Below, in pieces: positions 34,251 through 43,400 of a stretch of DNA of 64,000 nt. Under the pieces are notes generated by a model. It searched no databases. It was not told where the DNA came from and saw only the letters and a program-made list of their open reading frames with translations. Within the stretch, counting starts at the first letter, position 1; each line of letters begins with the position of its first letter. Origin of the DNA: Paralithodes platypus (taxonomy: Eukaryota; Arthropoda; Malacostraca; Decapoda; Lithodidae); the NCBI GenBank assembly GCA_032716605.1, contig CM064519.1, positions 14,013,468 through 14,077,467 on the forward strand, written 5' to 3'. A program made the position numbers and the translations under genes.

Positions 34251-34468
34251 GTTCTCCAGGTCGGTCTCCTCCTTGTTCTCCTTCTCGCCTCGCAGAAAGG
34301 GTCGCTCACCTCATCTCGGGGGCTCCCACAGGTTATTTTCGCCCTTGCGCCCTTCGGTGGCCACGAGGGACGTGGGGGCGGAAGATTGCACGGAGGGATC
34401 TAACCTGGAAATGGAAGTCCAGACCCCCACTCAGCTCTTGTCAACGAAGCCGGCCTGTCTCTTCGGAG

Positions 34469-36193
34469 GTGGCCGACGTGATTACATCCATGCACGAGCA
34501 GGGAATCGTCAAGGAGGTGAAAGCCGGTCTACCGGTTTTCCTCTCCCGTGTTTTTCTGGTACCGAAGAAGGACTGCGACGCGATGCGACCGGTGGTGGAT
34601 CTGTCGGCCCTCAACGGGCACATCGTGAACACACGGTTTCGGATGCTGACGGTGCACCAGGTACGACTGGCCCTGCGACCTCTGTCGTGGGTAGTGTCGC
34701 TGGACCTCAAGGATGCGTATTGGCACGTTCCGATCCATCCTCGTTTCCAGCGATTCTTGGCCGTTCAGACTTCCGATCGTGTGTTCATGTTCGACAGACT
34801 TCCCTTCGGTCTCAACATCGTGCCGCGGATCTTCTCGAAACTGGTAAAGCAGGCTCTGGATCCTCTCCTCAGGGGCGGCCTCCAGATCCTGTTTTACTTG
34901 GACGACTGGTTGATAGTTTCAGACACCCTAGAACAGTGCGTCCGCGACACCCTCACAGTAGTTCAACACATCACACAGTTAGGGTTCAAAATCAATATTC
35001 CCAAGTCGCGCCTGACCCCGTCGCGTGTCGTGACGTGGGTAGGTCTCGAATGGGATCTGACCAACGCTACAGTGACCCAGAGTCAGCCAAACGCGGTGAA
35101 ACTTCGCAGGAAGGTCTTCGCCGTGTTGCACTCGGTCTCCCTCACGAGGAGGATCTGGGACTCGTTGGTGGGTTCGCTGAATTGGGCCGCTCTGACCATT
35201 CCCTTAGGGAGGCTCAGGCTGCGCCGCCTAATACTCATGGGCAACAAGGTGTTTCCGTTGGCCCCTATGGATCGGCTCATGCCGATCCCGCGTACCATTC
35301 ACAGACACTTAGGACACTGGGTTGCTCGGGGCACGCTCTCTGCGGCTGTGCCCTGGACCGCCCCCCCGCCGACGATCAGGGTAGATACAGATGCGTCGAG
35401 CGAGGTAGGGTGGGGTTACCAATCCAACCTGGGACATCAACATCACGGCAGATGGGTGGGACACACACACCTACACATCAATGCCCTCGAACTGTTGGTT
35501 CCCTTGTTCTTCCTGAGGGACCACGCGCTGGCCCTTCGGGGAAAGTCGGTGGCCTTCAGGATGGACAATCAGACAGCTGTCCACTGTATCCAAAAGCAGG
35601 GGTCCTCCAGGTCTTTGACTCTGTTGGGGATCTCAGAGAAGTTGTTCTTCCTCGCGAACCGACACAACATCTCCCTGCACGCCTCCTACCTGCCCGGGAC
35701 TGCCAACCTGTGGGCGGACGCCCTGTCGCGAGGACAGGGCGTTCTTGTAGAATGGGCAATGAAACAGACTGTATTCGACGACCTCGCAGCTTCCTGGGGT
35801 GTTCCGGAGGTCGACTTGTTCGCATCGAAGGAGACGCGCAAGTTGCCTCAGTACCTATCCCTCCGGACTCGCACTCCGGAGGGGGGTCCGGACGCTTTCA
35901 TGGAAGACTGGAACAGGTGGCAGTCGATATACATATTTCCGCCACCAGACGCACTGTTGATGTGCAAAGTCCTCGCGCGGCTGCGGCTGTACCGCGGCAG
36001 AGTCTGGCTAATAGCGCCTCTGTGGCCAGCCCAGGCTTGGTACTCCCAGTTGAAGCGGTGGTGCCCGAGTCCGGTCCCTCTCCCTCTCTCAAACTTCCAC
36101 TTGAGCCAGGTTGGCGACCTGCGGACCTCGTTGGCCTTCGCATCGTGGATGTTCGTGAGGCACGGTGGCTCCCAGTCCACGGACGGGACCTGA
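34469..36193 (+). CDS. DIRS copy B reverse transcriptase-RNase H-Dam-like polyprotein
   Basis: RT residues 1-250: VFLVPKKD, MRPVVDLSALNG, SLDLKDAYWHVPIHP, LPFGL and the catalytic FYLDDWLIV (about 34892). RNase H residues 300-430: VDTDASSEVGWGY (Asp), NALELLVPLF (Glu), FRMDNQTAV (Asp), TANLWADALSR (Asp), so all four metal ligands are present. The C-terminal 130 residues (GVPEVDLFASKETRKLP, IYIFPPPDALL, APLWPAQAW) match the region described as Dam-methyltransferase-like in DIRS elements; that name is from family knowledge, not shown here. The listed start is GTG; the frame is open upstream to about 34330 and that sequence looks RT-like, while the first ATG is at 34490. It overlaps the recombinase frame by about 70 bases. 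Confidence 0.92.
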   Translation: MADVITSMHEQGIVKEVKAGLPVFLSRVFLVPKKDCDAMRPVVDLSALNGHIVNTRFRMLTVHQVRLALRPLSWVVSLDLKDAYWHVPIHPRFQRFLAVQTSDRVFMFDRLPFGLNIVPRIFSKLVKQALDPLLRGGLQILFYLDDWLIVSDTLEQCVRDTLTVVQHITQLGFKINIPKSRLTPSRVVTWVGLEWDLTNATVTQSQPNAVKLRRKVFAVLHSVSLTRRIWDSLVGSLNWAALTIPLGRLRLRRLILMGNKVFPLAPMDRLMPIPRTIHRHLGHWVARGTLSAAVPWTAPPPTIRVDTDASSEVGWGYQSNLGHQHHGRWVGHTHLHINALELLVPLFFLRDHALALRGKSVAFRMDNQTAVHCIQKQGSSRSLTLLGISEKLFFLANRHNISLHASYLPGTANLWADALSRGQGVLVEWAMKQTVFDDLAASWGVPEVDLFASKETRKLPQYLSLRTRTPEGGPDAFMEDWNRWQSIYIFPPPDALLMCKVLARLRLYRGRVWLIAPLWPAQAWYSQLKRWCPSPVPLPLSNFHLSQVGDLRTSLAFASWMFVRHGGSQSTDGT

Positions 36194-37329
36194 CTGACTT
36201 CCTGAAGCGTTCATGGACGTCTTCGACTTGGGGGACTTACGAGTCCCACTGGAGGTCTTTTACTAGGTGGATACAGGACACTCACCAGACTGTTAGCTCT
36301 CCTTCCCTCGTCCTACACTACTTGTTTCACCTCTTCCGTACACGTCGCTCTCAAGTCAACACTATACGTAACCACTTGTCTGCCATCCGGGAGGTCTTTG
36401 AGTCCGTCACTGGGCTGGTCGTTCCACCGACGGAGCTGGATTCCTTCATGAAGGCTGCCTTCAGGGAGCGACCGCCTCCGCGCCAGATCCCTCCTCAGTG
36501 GGATCTGGGGCGTGCTCTGGACCTTCTGGCTTCACACACATATACACGGGACACTACACCGGTTCAGTTGCTCGAGCGTACACTCTTCCTTGTCGCTCTG
36601 GCCACTGGGGATAGGGTGTCTGAACTAGCTGCCATGTCGCGGTCCCAGGAATGCATGCGATTCTCCCCGTCCTTGAATGTCGTCACGTTAGCCCCCTCCC
36701 CTCATTTTGTTGCCAAGAATGAGAGAGAGACCCACGTTTTCAAGCCTTTCACCATCCAGGCTTTAAAGCGCCATGTGTTGTGCCCGGTGCAGGCCTTGCA
36801 CTCCTATGTTGAGTCTGTGGCTCCGACTTCGGGTACTGCTGTGTGGGTGTCTCCTCGGACTGGTAGGAGGCTCTCGAAGATACAGATAGGACGCCACATT
36901 TGTCGGGTCATTCGTGCCAGTAACCCTGCTTGTCGGGGTTCTGCGCACGATGTGCGATCCTTTGCTGCCTCCTTACGGTTCCTGCAGACTCGTTCGTTGC
37001 CTGACGTCGCCTCGGCGGGTTTGTGGTCTTCTGTCCATACCTTCGTCTCCTCCTACCTCTCCATGTCCATTGTTAGACCCCCTCGGCCTGTGATAGCTCT
37101 CGGGAGTCGTGTTTCCTTGGGCTCTCGCGAAGTTGCCTGGTCTTCCCCCCTAGTCACTCTTTCTTTTCCTTTGTTTTATTTCGAAAAGGGGGGGAGGGAA
37201 GTACGGGTTTGCAACACTGGATTACAAGTTTGGGGTTATGTTATATGTATACAGTACATAAGTGTTTTTGGCTCATTGATAATTGTGTTTTGTTTTTGTG
37301 ATCAGTGTTTTTGTTCATTTTGGAAGTAA
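36124..37329 (+). CDS. DIRS copy B tyrosine recombinase
   Basis: This enzyme integrates the circular DNA in place of an integrase. An N-terminal core-binding part (SWTSSTWGTYESHWRSFTRW, NTIRNHLSAIREVFESV) precedes the catalytic domain. The domain shows the first Arg in ATGDRVSELAAM (about 36605), the HxxR box in GSAHDVRSFAAS (about 36945) and the nucleophile Tyr in HTFVSSYLSMS (codon 37054-37056). Length from the core start (about 300 codons of domain) is normal. It lies in another frame than the RT and has no ATG near its own start. The same frame is open back to an ATG at 34201 across the whole RT ORF, so its translation mode is unclear. Confidence 0.92.
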   Translation, partial: DLVGLRIVDVREARWLPVHGRDLTDFLKRSWTSSTWGTYESHWRSFTRWIQDTHQTVSSPSLVLHYLFHLFRTRRSQVNTIRNHLSAIREVFESVTGLVVPPTELDSFMKAAFRERPPPRQIPPQWDLGRALDLLASHTYTRDTTPVQLLERTLFLVALATGDRVSELAAMSRSQECMRFSPSLNVVTLAPSPHFVAKNERETHVFKPFTIQALKRHVLCPVQALHSYVESVAPTSGTAVWVSPRTGRRLSKIQIGRHICRVIRASNPACRGSAHDVRSFAASLRFLQTRSLPDVASAGLWSSVHTFVSSYLSMSIVRPPRPVIALGSRVSLGSREVAWSSPLVTLSFPLFYFEKGGREVRVCNTGLQVWGYVICIQYISVFGSLIIVFCFCDQCFCSFWK

Positions 37330-37557
37330 AGGGATTTTGTGTACAGTACTTTTTGGTTTAAGACAAGTCTATGGTTTTGCATTACTATGAATGACGGGCA
37401 CGTGTTAAAACTGCTCTTTTTAGCTACTCCTCAGTTTTTCACTCTTTTATTAAACTCTCTTGTTTAAATTGTGTTTCTTTGTCATTCATAATTTTGTCTT
37501 ATGCATTGGTTTTTTTGGTAGGTTGGGCTTGGATGTCCTCCTCCTATTTGTTATGCA
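37330..37557 (+). other. DIRS copy B 3' non-coding segment
   Basis: T-rich stretch between the recombinase frame and the internal complementary region, matching 5160-5403 of copy A. Nothing further recognised. Confidence 0.7.
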
Positions 37558-37670
37558 GCCTTGACGTTGGATTTGCCAAGACTACTAACAAATTGGGAGG
37601 TTTGACGTACCTCCCAACCTACCAAATAGGAAAACCTACTATTTGGTAGTAGTCTTGGAAAATCCAACGT
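37558..37670 (+). repeat. DIRS copy B internal complementary region
   Basis: 37558-37593 is the reverse complement of the first 36 bases of the element (one mismatch). 37594-37670 is the reverse complement of the last 77 bases (38004-38080), identical by eye. The two abut with nothing between, so the region spells the junction of the two ends on the opposite strand. This is exactly what the DIRS circularisation model needs. Confidence 0.95.
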
Positions 37671-37732
37671 ACATAATACCCTCCCTCACGCCGGACCCCT
37701 GCCCTTCCGCGTTCTTCTGCTGACGTGAGATG

Positions 37733-38080
37733 TGATAACAAGAGAGGGTCGCTCATGCGCACGTTCGACAGGGATCGGCGCATGACGGAACACGGGATGG
37801 GCCTTGAGCGGTAACTAAGGTAAACCCCTTTTTCTTCTCTTCTATACTTTTTTCACCTTCGGTGGTAGTTTTGGTTAATGTACAACGTCTCCTAGAGCAA
37901 GATAAGGAGTAGACTCTAGACGTTTTCTTTTTAACCGCGGTTGGAATGACGACATAGCAGTCAAAATAGACAAGTCGTCATTGCAATTAGGTTAATAGCC
38001 TTGACGTTGGATTTTCCAAGACTACTACCAAATAGTAGGTTTTCCTATTTGGTAGGTTGGGAGGTACGTCAAACCTCCCA
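37733..38080 (+). repeat. DIRS copy B right inverted terminal repeat
   Basis: 37733-38028 is the reverse complement of the left repeat; the outer about 50 bases (38030-38080, with ATTTGGTAGGTTGGGAGG) are unique to the right end and end in the small palindrome TGGGAGGTACGTCAAACCTCCCA-like unit. Confidence 0.93.
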
Positions 38081-39806
38081 ATATAGTGATAGTATAGAAA
38101 ATATGTTAAGTACAGTTAGTATAAGTAGAAATGATGTGCTTAAGGAAATTGACAGACTGAAACCTCAAAAATCGCCTGGTCCTGACGAGGTATATGCTAG
38201 AGTATTAAAAGAATGCAGAGATGAGTTAAGTAGCTCATTAGCATTTTTATTTAACAAGTCATTAGAAACAGGTTTAGTTCCAGAAGCTTGGAAGCTTGGA
38301 AATGTAGTTCCAATCTTCAAAAAAGGTGATAAATTGATAGCATCCAATTACCGTCCCATTAGTCTCACATCAATCATAGGAAAGTTGCTAGAGTCTATTA
38401 TTGCTAGGAAAATTAGAAGCCACTTAGAAAAATTTAATTTAATAAATTCTTCTCAGCATGGATTCACTCAGGGACGTTCTTGCCTTACTTATTTGCTTAG
38501 CTTTTTCTCAGAGGTATATGAAGCAGTAGATAGTGACAAGTCATATGATATTATTTATTTAGATTTCAGTAAAGCTTTCGACAGAGTCCCTCATGAGAGA
38601 TTGATGAGAAAGGTTGAGGCACATGGAATAGGAGGGTCGTTGTTGGGATGGATTAGGTCATGGCTAATTGGTAGGAAACAGAGAGTCTGCATAAATGGTA
38701 CCAAGTCAGAGTGGGGAGCAGTCAAAAGTGGTGTCCCCCAGGGATCGGTATTAGGTCTCCTGTTGTTTCTTATATACATAAATCACCTAGATTTAGGTAT
38801 AACTAGTAGGATAAGTAAATTTGCAGACGATACTAAAATAGGGAGATCAATTGATTCAGATAGCGATATAGAGTGCCTCCAAAGGGATCTAGATACCTTA
38901 CATGAATGGTCAGTAAATTGGCAGATGAAGTTTAACATTGACAAATGCAAGGTATTAAAGATAGGGAAGATAACATAAGCCGATTGGCCTAAGCAAGGCA
39001 GATCCCTGTCCCACACAACCCCAGTTCAATTACAAAGCCCAATTATAGGCTCAACACTCTAATACCCTGAGGATCATCTTACCAAAACGGTTAGAGATTA
39101 ACGCAGGATTACGGGGGTCTGCAGAGTGCTGATTGGCCCAACCCTGCTGATCCCCCTTCACACCCAACCCTTCTCGTCCATATGCTTATCCAATTTTATC
39201 TTAAAGCTCCCTATCGTTTTTAATCCCACTATAGCACTTGGTAGTCCATTCCACCCATCTACAACTCTGTTACCAAACCAATATTTGCCTATATCTTTTC
39301 TGAAACAAAATTTATCTAATTTGAAACCATTGGTACGAGTTCTTTCGCTATCACTGAGCTTTAGTACATTTGTCATGTCCCCTTTGTTAATCCCACTAAC
39401 CCACTTGAACACCTCTATCTAACTCTGCGTCTCTAACGAATGTAAGCCTAATTTCTTCAACCTTTCTTTATACGGAAGATTTCTAATATTATGGATAATT
39501 TTTGTCATTCTACGTTGTACTCTCTCCAATGAATCTATGTCCATTCTGTAATAAGGACACCAAAATTGAACAGCATAATCCATATGGGGTCTCACTAATG
39601 ACAAGTAAAGGTTTAAGATAACATCAACAGTTCTGTTACTCACACTCCTAGAGATGAACCCGAGAATCAACCCAAGATGCAAACAAATGTTAAATATAAA
39701 CTAGCTAATTTAGAATTAGAAAATTCAGACTGCGAGAAAGATCTAGGTGTGTTTGTTAGCAATGATTTGAATCCTAGAAAACAGTGTATAAGCGTTTGTA
39801 ATAAGG
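38081..39806 (+). pseudogene. CR1-like RT fragment, rearranged in three blocks
   Basis: Block 1 (38081-38971, +) encodes the RT from YSDSIENM through LDFSKAFDRVPHE, GVPQGSVLG and FADDTKIGR to KCKVLKIGK. Block 2 (about 38972-39668) is the 3' part of the same element in reverse orientation, from the 3' region (CCGATTGGCCTAAGCAAGGC) back to LGFISRSVSNRT. Block 3 (about 39669-39806, +) encodes NVKYKLANLELENSDCEKDLG, which in an intact element lies between blocks 1 and 2. The observed order is thus first part, inverted last part, middle part. Together with 29615-29692 this is one copy. Confidence 0.88.
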
Positions 39807-39919
39807 AAAAACCCGAGCCAACTTTTGACCAAATTTGGCTCGGGTTTTTCAATTTTTCAGAGTCCAAAATCACAGTAGGCCTAACCTCATTTCGAAAGTT
39901 GGCTCTTTTTTTTTGGGCA
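39807..39919 (+). repeat. GAGCCAA hairpin repeat, partial copy
   Basis: AAAACCCGAGCCAACTTTTG followed by the matching arm TTTGGCTCGGGTTTTTC, then TTTTTCAGAGTCCAAAATCACAG as in the other blocks. It joins the rearranged CR1-like fragment on the left and is cut on the right by the MITE starting at 39928. Confidence 0.75.
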
Positions 39920-39927
39920 AAAGTTGG

Positions 39928-40781
39928 GGTCAATATTTACGAGTCGCACCACAGCTGGGATCTCATTTCGGTAAATTTCTATAATTGCACCTATACGAGG
40001 TAAACAAATTATTATTGTATTTAACAGGAAGGTACAACGAGGTACGTGATGTGGTATAGGTGGCAATATGCGGAAATGGATTATAAGGGCATTCCGCCCC
40101 CTCTGACAAAAGTCTATCAATCTAGATGTGACACGGATTTACAATGTTTCAGAGAGACATTAGCCTAACCTAACAACCTTACCTAACCTAACCTAGTATT
40201 ATGGGTGGGGGCTGCCACCCCCACACCCCCGCTGGTTGGGTAACACGGTAGAAATCCAGTTGGGGTGGAGTGAATAACCGTAGATTTTCGTAGGGGGGTA
40301 AGAGGGGGGCAGAATGCCCTTATAATCCATTTCTGCATATTGCCACCTATACCACATCATTTACCTCGTCGTACCTTCCTGTTAAATAGAATAATAATTT
40401 GTTTAGCTCGTATAGGTGCAATTATAGAATAATACCCTCATTTCTAATGGTAGTTTTGGATTCCTATCATTCTATGCTTCATTGCTATATATTTTTTATC
40501 CACGGGAATATATATATATATATACAGTATATATATATTTTTTTTTTTTTTTTTCATTAACCTAACCAAAAAACCTAACCTAACCTAACCTAACCTAACC
40601 TAAATGTATATGGGGGAGGTTAGGTTTGGTTAGGTTAATGCTAAAAAAAAATGTAAGCCAAGAAAAAAAAATATTTTCCCGTGCATAAAAAGTATATAGC
40701 AATGAAGCATAGAATGATAGGAACCCAAAACTACCATTAGAAATGAGATCCCAGCTGTGGTGTGACTCGTAAATATTGACC
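39928..40781. mobile_element. GGTCAAT fold-back MITE without piggyBac, with a nested fold-back
   Basis: Ends GGTCAATATTTACGAGTCGC and its reverse complement are flanked by the perfect 8-bp duplication AAAGTTGG (39920-39927 and 40782-40789) in a GAGCCAA block. Arms carry the words TAATGGTAGTTTTGG and CCTATCATTCTATGCTTC found beside P1. The loop has CCTAACC repeats. TTAA at 40557-40560 followed by CCTAACCAAAAAACC is the site that P1 duplicated in the other copy. Removing the nested element leaves about 380 bp. Confidence 0.87.
39969..40436. mobile_element. nested 468-bp fold-back (GGTAWWATT ends)
   Basis: Arms GGTAAATTTCTATAATTGCACC and the complement of GGTATTATTCTATAATTGC continue for over 100 bases (CGAGGTAAACAAATTATTAT, GGTGGCAATATGCGG). 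CTCATTT is present on both sides (39962-39968 and 40437-40443), with the next base differing, so an 8-bp duplication with one change is likely. The centre contains CCTAACC runs and the G-rich hairpin unit. Confidence 0.78.
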
Positions 40782-40849
40782 AAAGTTGGCTCGGATTTAA
40801 GGGATTTAGTGGGGGTGTGGGGGTGGCAGCCCCCACCCATAATACTAGG

Positions 40850-40927
40850 TTAGGTTAGGCTAGGCTAGGCTAGGCTAGGCTAGGCTAGGCTAGGCTAGGC
40901 TAGGCTAGGCTAGGCTAGGCTAGGCTA
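40850..40927 (+). repeat. (AGGCT)n pentamer array
   Basis: About 14 units of AGGCT directly follow AGGTTAGGTTAGG. Read on the other strand it is CCTAG, one base from the telomere-type CCTAA. It is preceded and followed by TTAGG words. Confidence 0.9.
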
Positions 40928-41084
40928 ATGTTAACTCCATAATACTAGGTTAGGTTAGGTTAGGTTATTTGGTTAGGTTAATGACAAAACTGGGCTCGGA
41001 TTTCATGGATTTAGCGGGGGTGTTGGGGGTGGCAGCCCCACCCATTATTCTAGGTTAGGTTAGGTTAGGCTAATGTTAACCACA

Positions 41085-41480
41085 TTCTTACTGGCTTTAT
41101 CCACGTTGAAAAACAAAAAAACCCGAGTCAACTTTCGAAATGAGGTTACTGTGATTTTGACTCTGAAAAATTGAAAAACCCGAGCCAAGTTTGGTCTAAA
41201 CTTGGCTCGGGTTTTTCCATTTTCAGGTTTTGTTACTTTTAAATATTGTATTTTCAGAGTTCTTCCAATATTTCCCCCTATATTTACGCCTTTTACCCCG
41301 CAATTTCCCTGATCTTCATAGCCCTCCCCACTATCGGGGGCCGTGTCTTAAGATTGATGGATAATGGGAAAATAGTAAAATGCGACAGTCCTTGGTATTA
41401 AACAACACTGTACTGTATATCAAATAAAAAATAAAAAACAACAAAAAATAACCTGAAAACTCGTCACTGGTTGGTGATAA
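41085..41480 (-). repeat. GAGCCAA hairpin repeat block, minus strand
   Basis: AAACCCGAGCCAAGTTTGG...CTTGGCTCGGGTTT at 41181-41216, then in reverse order the words seen at 18340-18560 (ATTTCCCTGATCTTCATAGC, GATTGATGGATAATGGG, CAGTCCTTGGTATTAAACAA). Confidence 0.72.
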
Positions 41481-41982
41481 ACATTTACCGAGAATAGTTT
41501 TGATAGTTAACTATAGTTTTGATGTAAATACTACCGCAACTACGAATCTTGTTTCCGAGACCTAGTATATTAACCTAACCAAACAACCTAACCTAACCTA
41601 ACCCTAGACCCAGTACGTGGGATACAACACTAGCCCTTGCATGCCAGCTATTGTGGGTTCATATATTAGACATACAGTAACATCTTTGTAGAACACAACA
41701 CTTTACCGTAGCGAGTGTACTCCATTCCGAACACTTTTTGTAAACATGAACACGTCTGTAGCGGAGCTCTAAAAGATTGCGGGACTGAGTTTGTTTACGC
41801 GCGGGACTACTGTATTTATATCGACAAAATCGAGTTACAAAACTTATCAAAACTATTCTACCACAATGGAATCTATGTGAGTATATTATAAGGATTCCAT
41901 AGAGCTTCACTTTCCCTTAATAAATTATGTATAATAACGCTGCGAGTCTATTCGCGATAATTATCCAATTTTGTTTTAGACT

Positions 41983-42518
41983 TAAATTGGTAAATATTTA
42001 CCTATGGTTCCGTTAAAATATCCTCAAGTAACCTATTAAAAACTGTTCAGGGGACTGGTTAGAACTTGTAGGATGTTTAATTGAAGGTCGGAAATCAGTA
42101 TTTACTGAGAAATAAAAAGTCTTAAAATGCGGTATGTTTTACGGGAGGGTCTGTACGCCGCCACATACGCGCGGCCCCGCCCACTGCCCATAATGTACAA
42201 ATATTATATTAGATTAGATTAACCTAACCTAACCTAACCTAACCCTAATATAATATAGCCTAATATAATATAATATAATATAATATAACATAACATAACA
42301 TAACATAACTTAACATTACCTGGGAAAGAGAGGGCAGGGACCCTGGGTGACCCATAGCACATTTTAAGACTGTTATTTCTCAGTAAATACTGGTTTCTGA
42401 CATTCAATTAAACATCCTATGAAGAGAAAGTTGAAGTTCTAACCAGTCCCCTGAACAGTTTTTAATAGGTTATCCTACTTGAGGATATTTTAACGGGACC
42501 ATAGGTAAACATTTATCC
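41983..42518. repeat. fold-back element with pentamer loop
   Basis: Left arm (41983 to about 42135) has TTTACCTATGGTTCCGTTAA, AACTGTTCAGGGGACTGGTT and CAGTATTTACTGAGAAATAA; the right arm (about 42360-42518) is the reverse complement of these in order. Between them lie CCTAA, TATAA and CATAA pentamer runs. Ends are not sharply defined. Confidence 0.78.
42211..42310 (+). repeat. adjacent CCTAA, TATAA and CATAA pentamer arrays
   Basis: AACCTAACCTAACCTAACC is followed by TAATATAATATAATATAA and then TAACATAACATAACATAAC. All have a period of five and differ by one or two bases, so they look like successive variants of one telomere-type unit. Confidence 0.88.
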
Positions 42519-42892
42519 TTAAATTAATCGGAGTGGGTATTTACACCCGACCGTGAAAATACCACGAGCAGTATTTGCACCCGACCGTGTAAATAACACT
42601 ACGGTATTTGTACCCGTTCGTCGTCTTATAAATATTTTGATACAGACTTAAATATAGCAAAACGAACAATATAACAAAGAGAAGCTGACAAATATAGAAT
42701 AATATACAGTATGTGAAGCAGTGAGCGGAATATCTTTTTCCTATCACTCAGTTCAGTTTGTCTTAAATTGCCATACTACACTATAGATTTAACTTAGCCT
42801 ATAGAACACTATAAATTTCACTTAGCCTATAGAATAATACATGTGAACCAGTGAGAAGAATATCTTATTGAAGTTTTTACGATAACAAACTG

Positions 42893-43019
42893 TATAACTG
42901 CCTGAGAATGTCAAGAACAGTGAAACTTTGGAGATTTTTAAGAAGAGATTGAAGACGCACTTATTCACTGAGTGCTATGACTTCGAAGACAAGACCATAA
43001 AGCCTGAATTCAAGTGCTA
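42893..43019 (+). pseudogene. solo LINE RT C-terminal tail
   Basis: A short frame reads LPENVKNSETLEIFKKRL, then KTHLFTECYDF and ends at TAG 43017-43019. This is the usual last segment of many LINE RTs (a WNSLP...FKKxLKTHLF end). No more of the element remains upstream. Confidence 0.72.
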
Positions 43020-43261
43020 GAATATGTGAGGGCGGCTGCGACGAGCGTCGTGAAAGCGATGGAGCGTGGCCGAGAATCATCACTACAAGTAACAAGTAAC
43101 AAATTATTTACGGAATTAAGAAACAAAAAAATAATCAGGAAGTATATATAGAGTAAAGTCTTGATGTACTATTGAAGCTGATAATAAGCACCAAGAGACA
43201 AGGGGATAGGTTAACGGATAAAACAAAGGTACGGTATCTACCATGTGGTTGCCACTCTATA

Positions 43262-43400
43262 AGAAAATGAGAGTCTGTGGAAAGCTGATTGGCCCACACA
43301 AGGCAGATCCCACTCACACTCAACCATAAATATAAGGCCTAATTGTAGGCCCACCTCACTAATACCAGTATCCCTGTCTGCATCAAAAGATGGTCTTAAG
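43262..43400 (-). repeat. CR1-like 3' tail fragment, minus strand
   Basis: AAGAAAATGAGAGTCTGTGG and AGCTGATTGGCCCACACAAGG, CAGATCCCACTCACAC are diverged forms of the 3' region at 18820-18920 and 38980-39060. Confidence 0.75.

Larger units (their letters stand above)
29693..38080 (+). mobile_element. DIRS retrotransposon copy B, full length (8.39 kb)
   Basis: All structural parts of a DIRS element are present: left inverted repeat 29693-29993, gag-like ORF (31430-34250), RT-RNase H-Dam-like ORF (34469-36193), overlapping tyrosine recombinase frame (36124-37329), internal complementary region 37558-37670 and right inverted repeat 37733-38080. The target is a CR1-like copy: GGT before and ATATAG after the element restore the CR1 sequence, so no target duplication was made, as expected for tyrosine-recombinase integration. 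Frames are open except for one frame change in the gag-like ORF. It is the best-preserved retroelement in the window and a plausible source copy. Confidence 0.95.

Noticed and set aside
34201..36120. The long frame overlapping the RT as a separate novel protein
   Set aside because: Its residues are the out-of-frame shadow of the RT-RNase H ORF in GC-rich sequence; only the recombinase end has recognisable domains. Kept as a question about translation, not as a gene.
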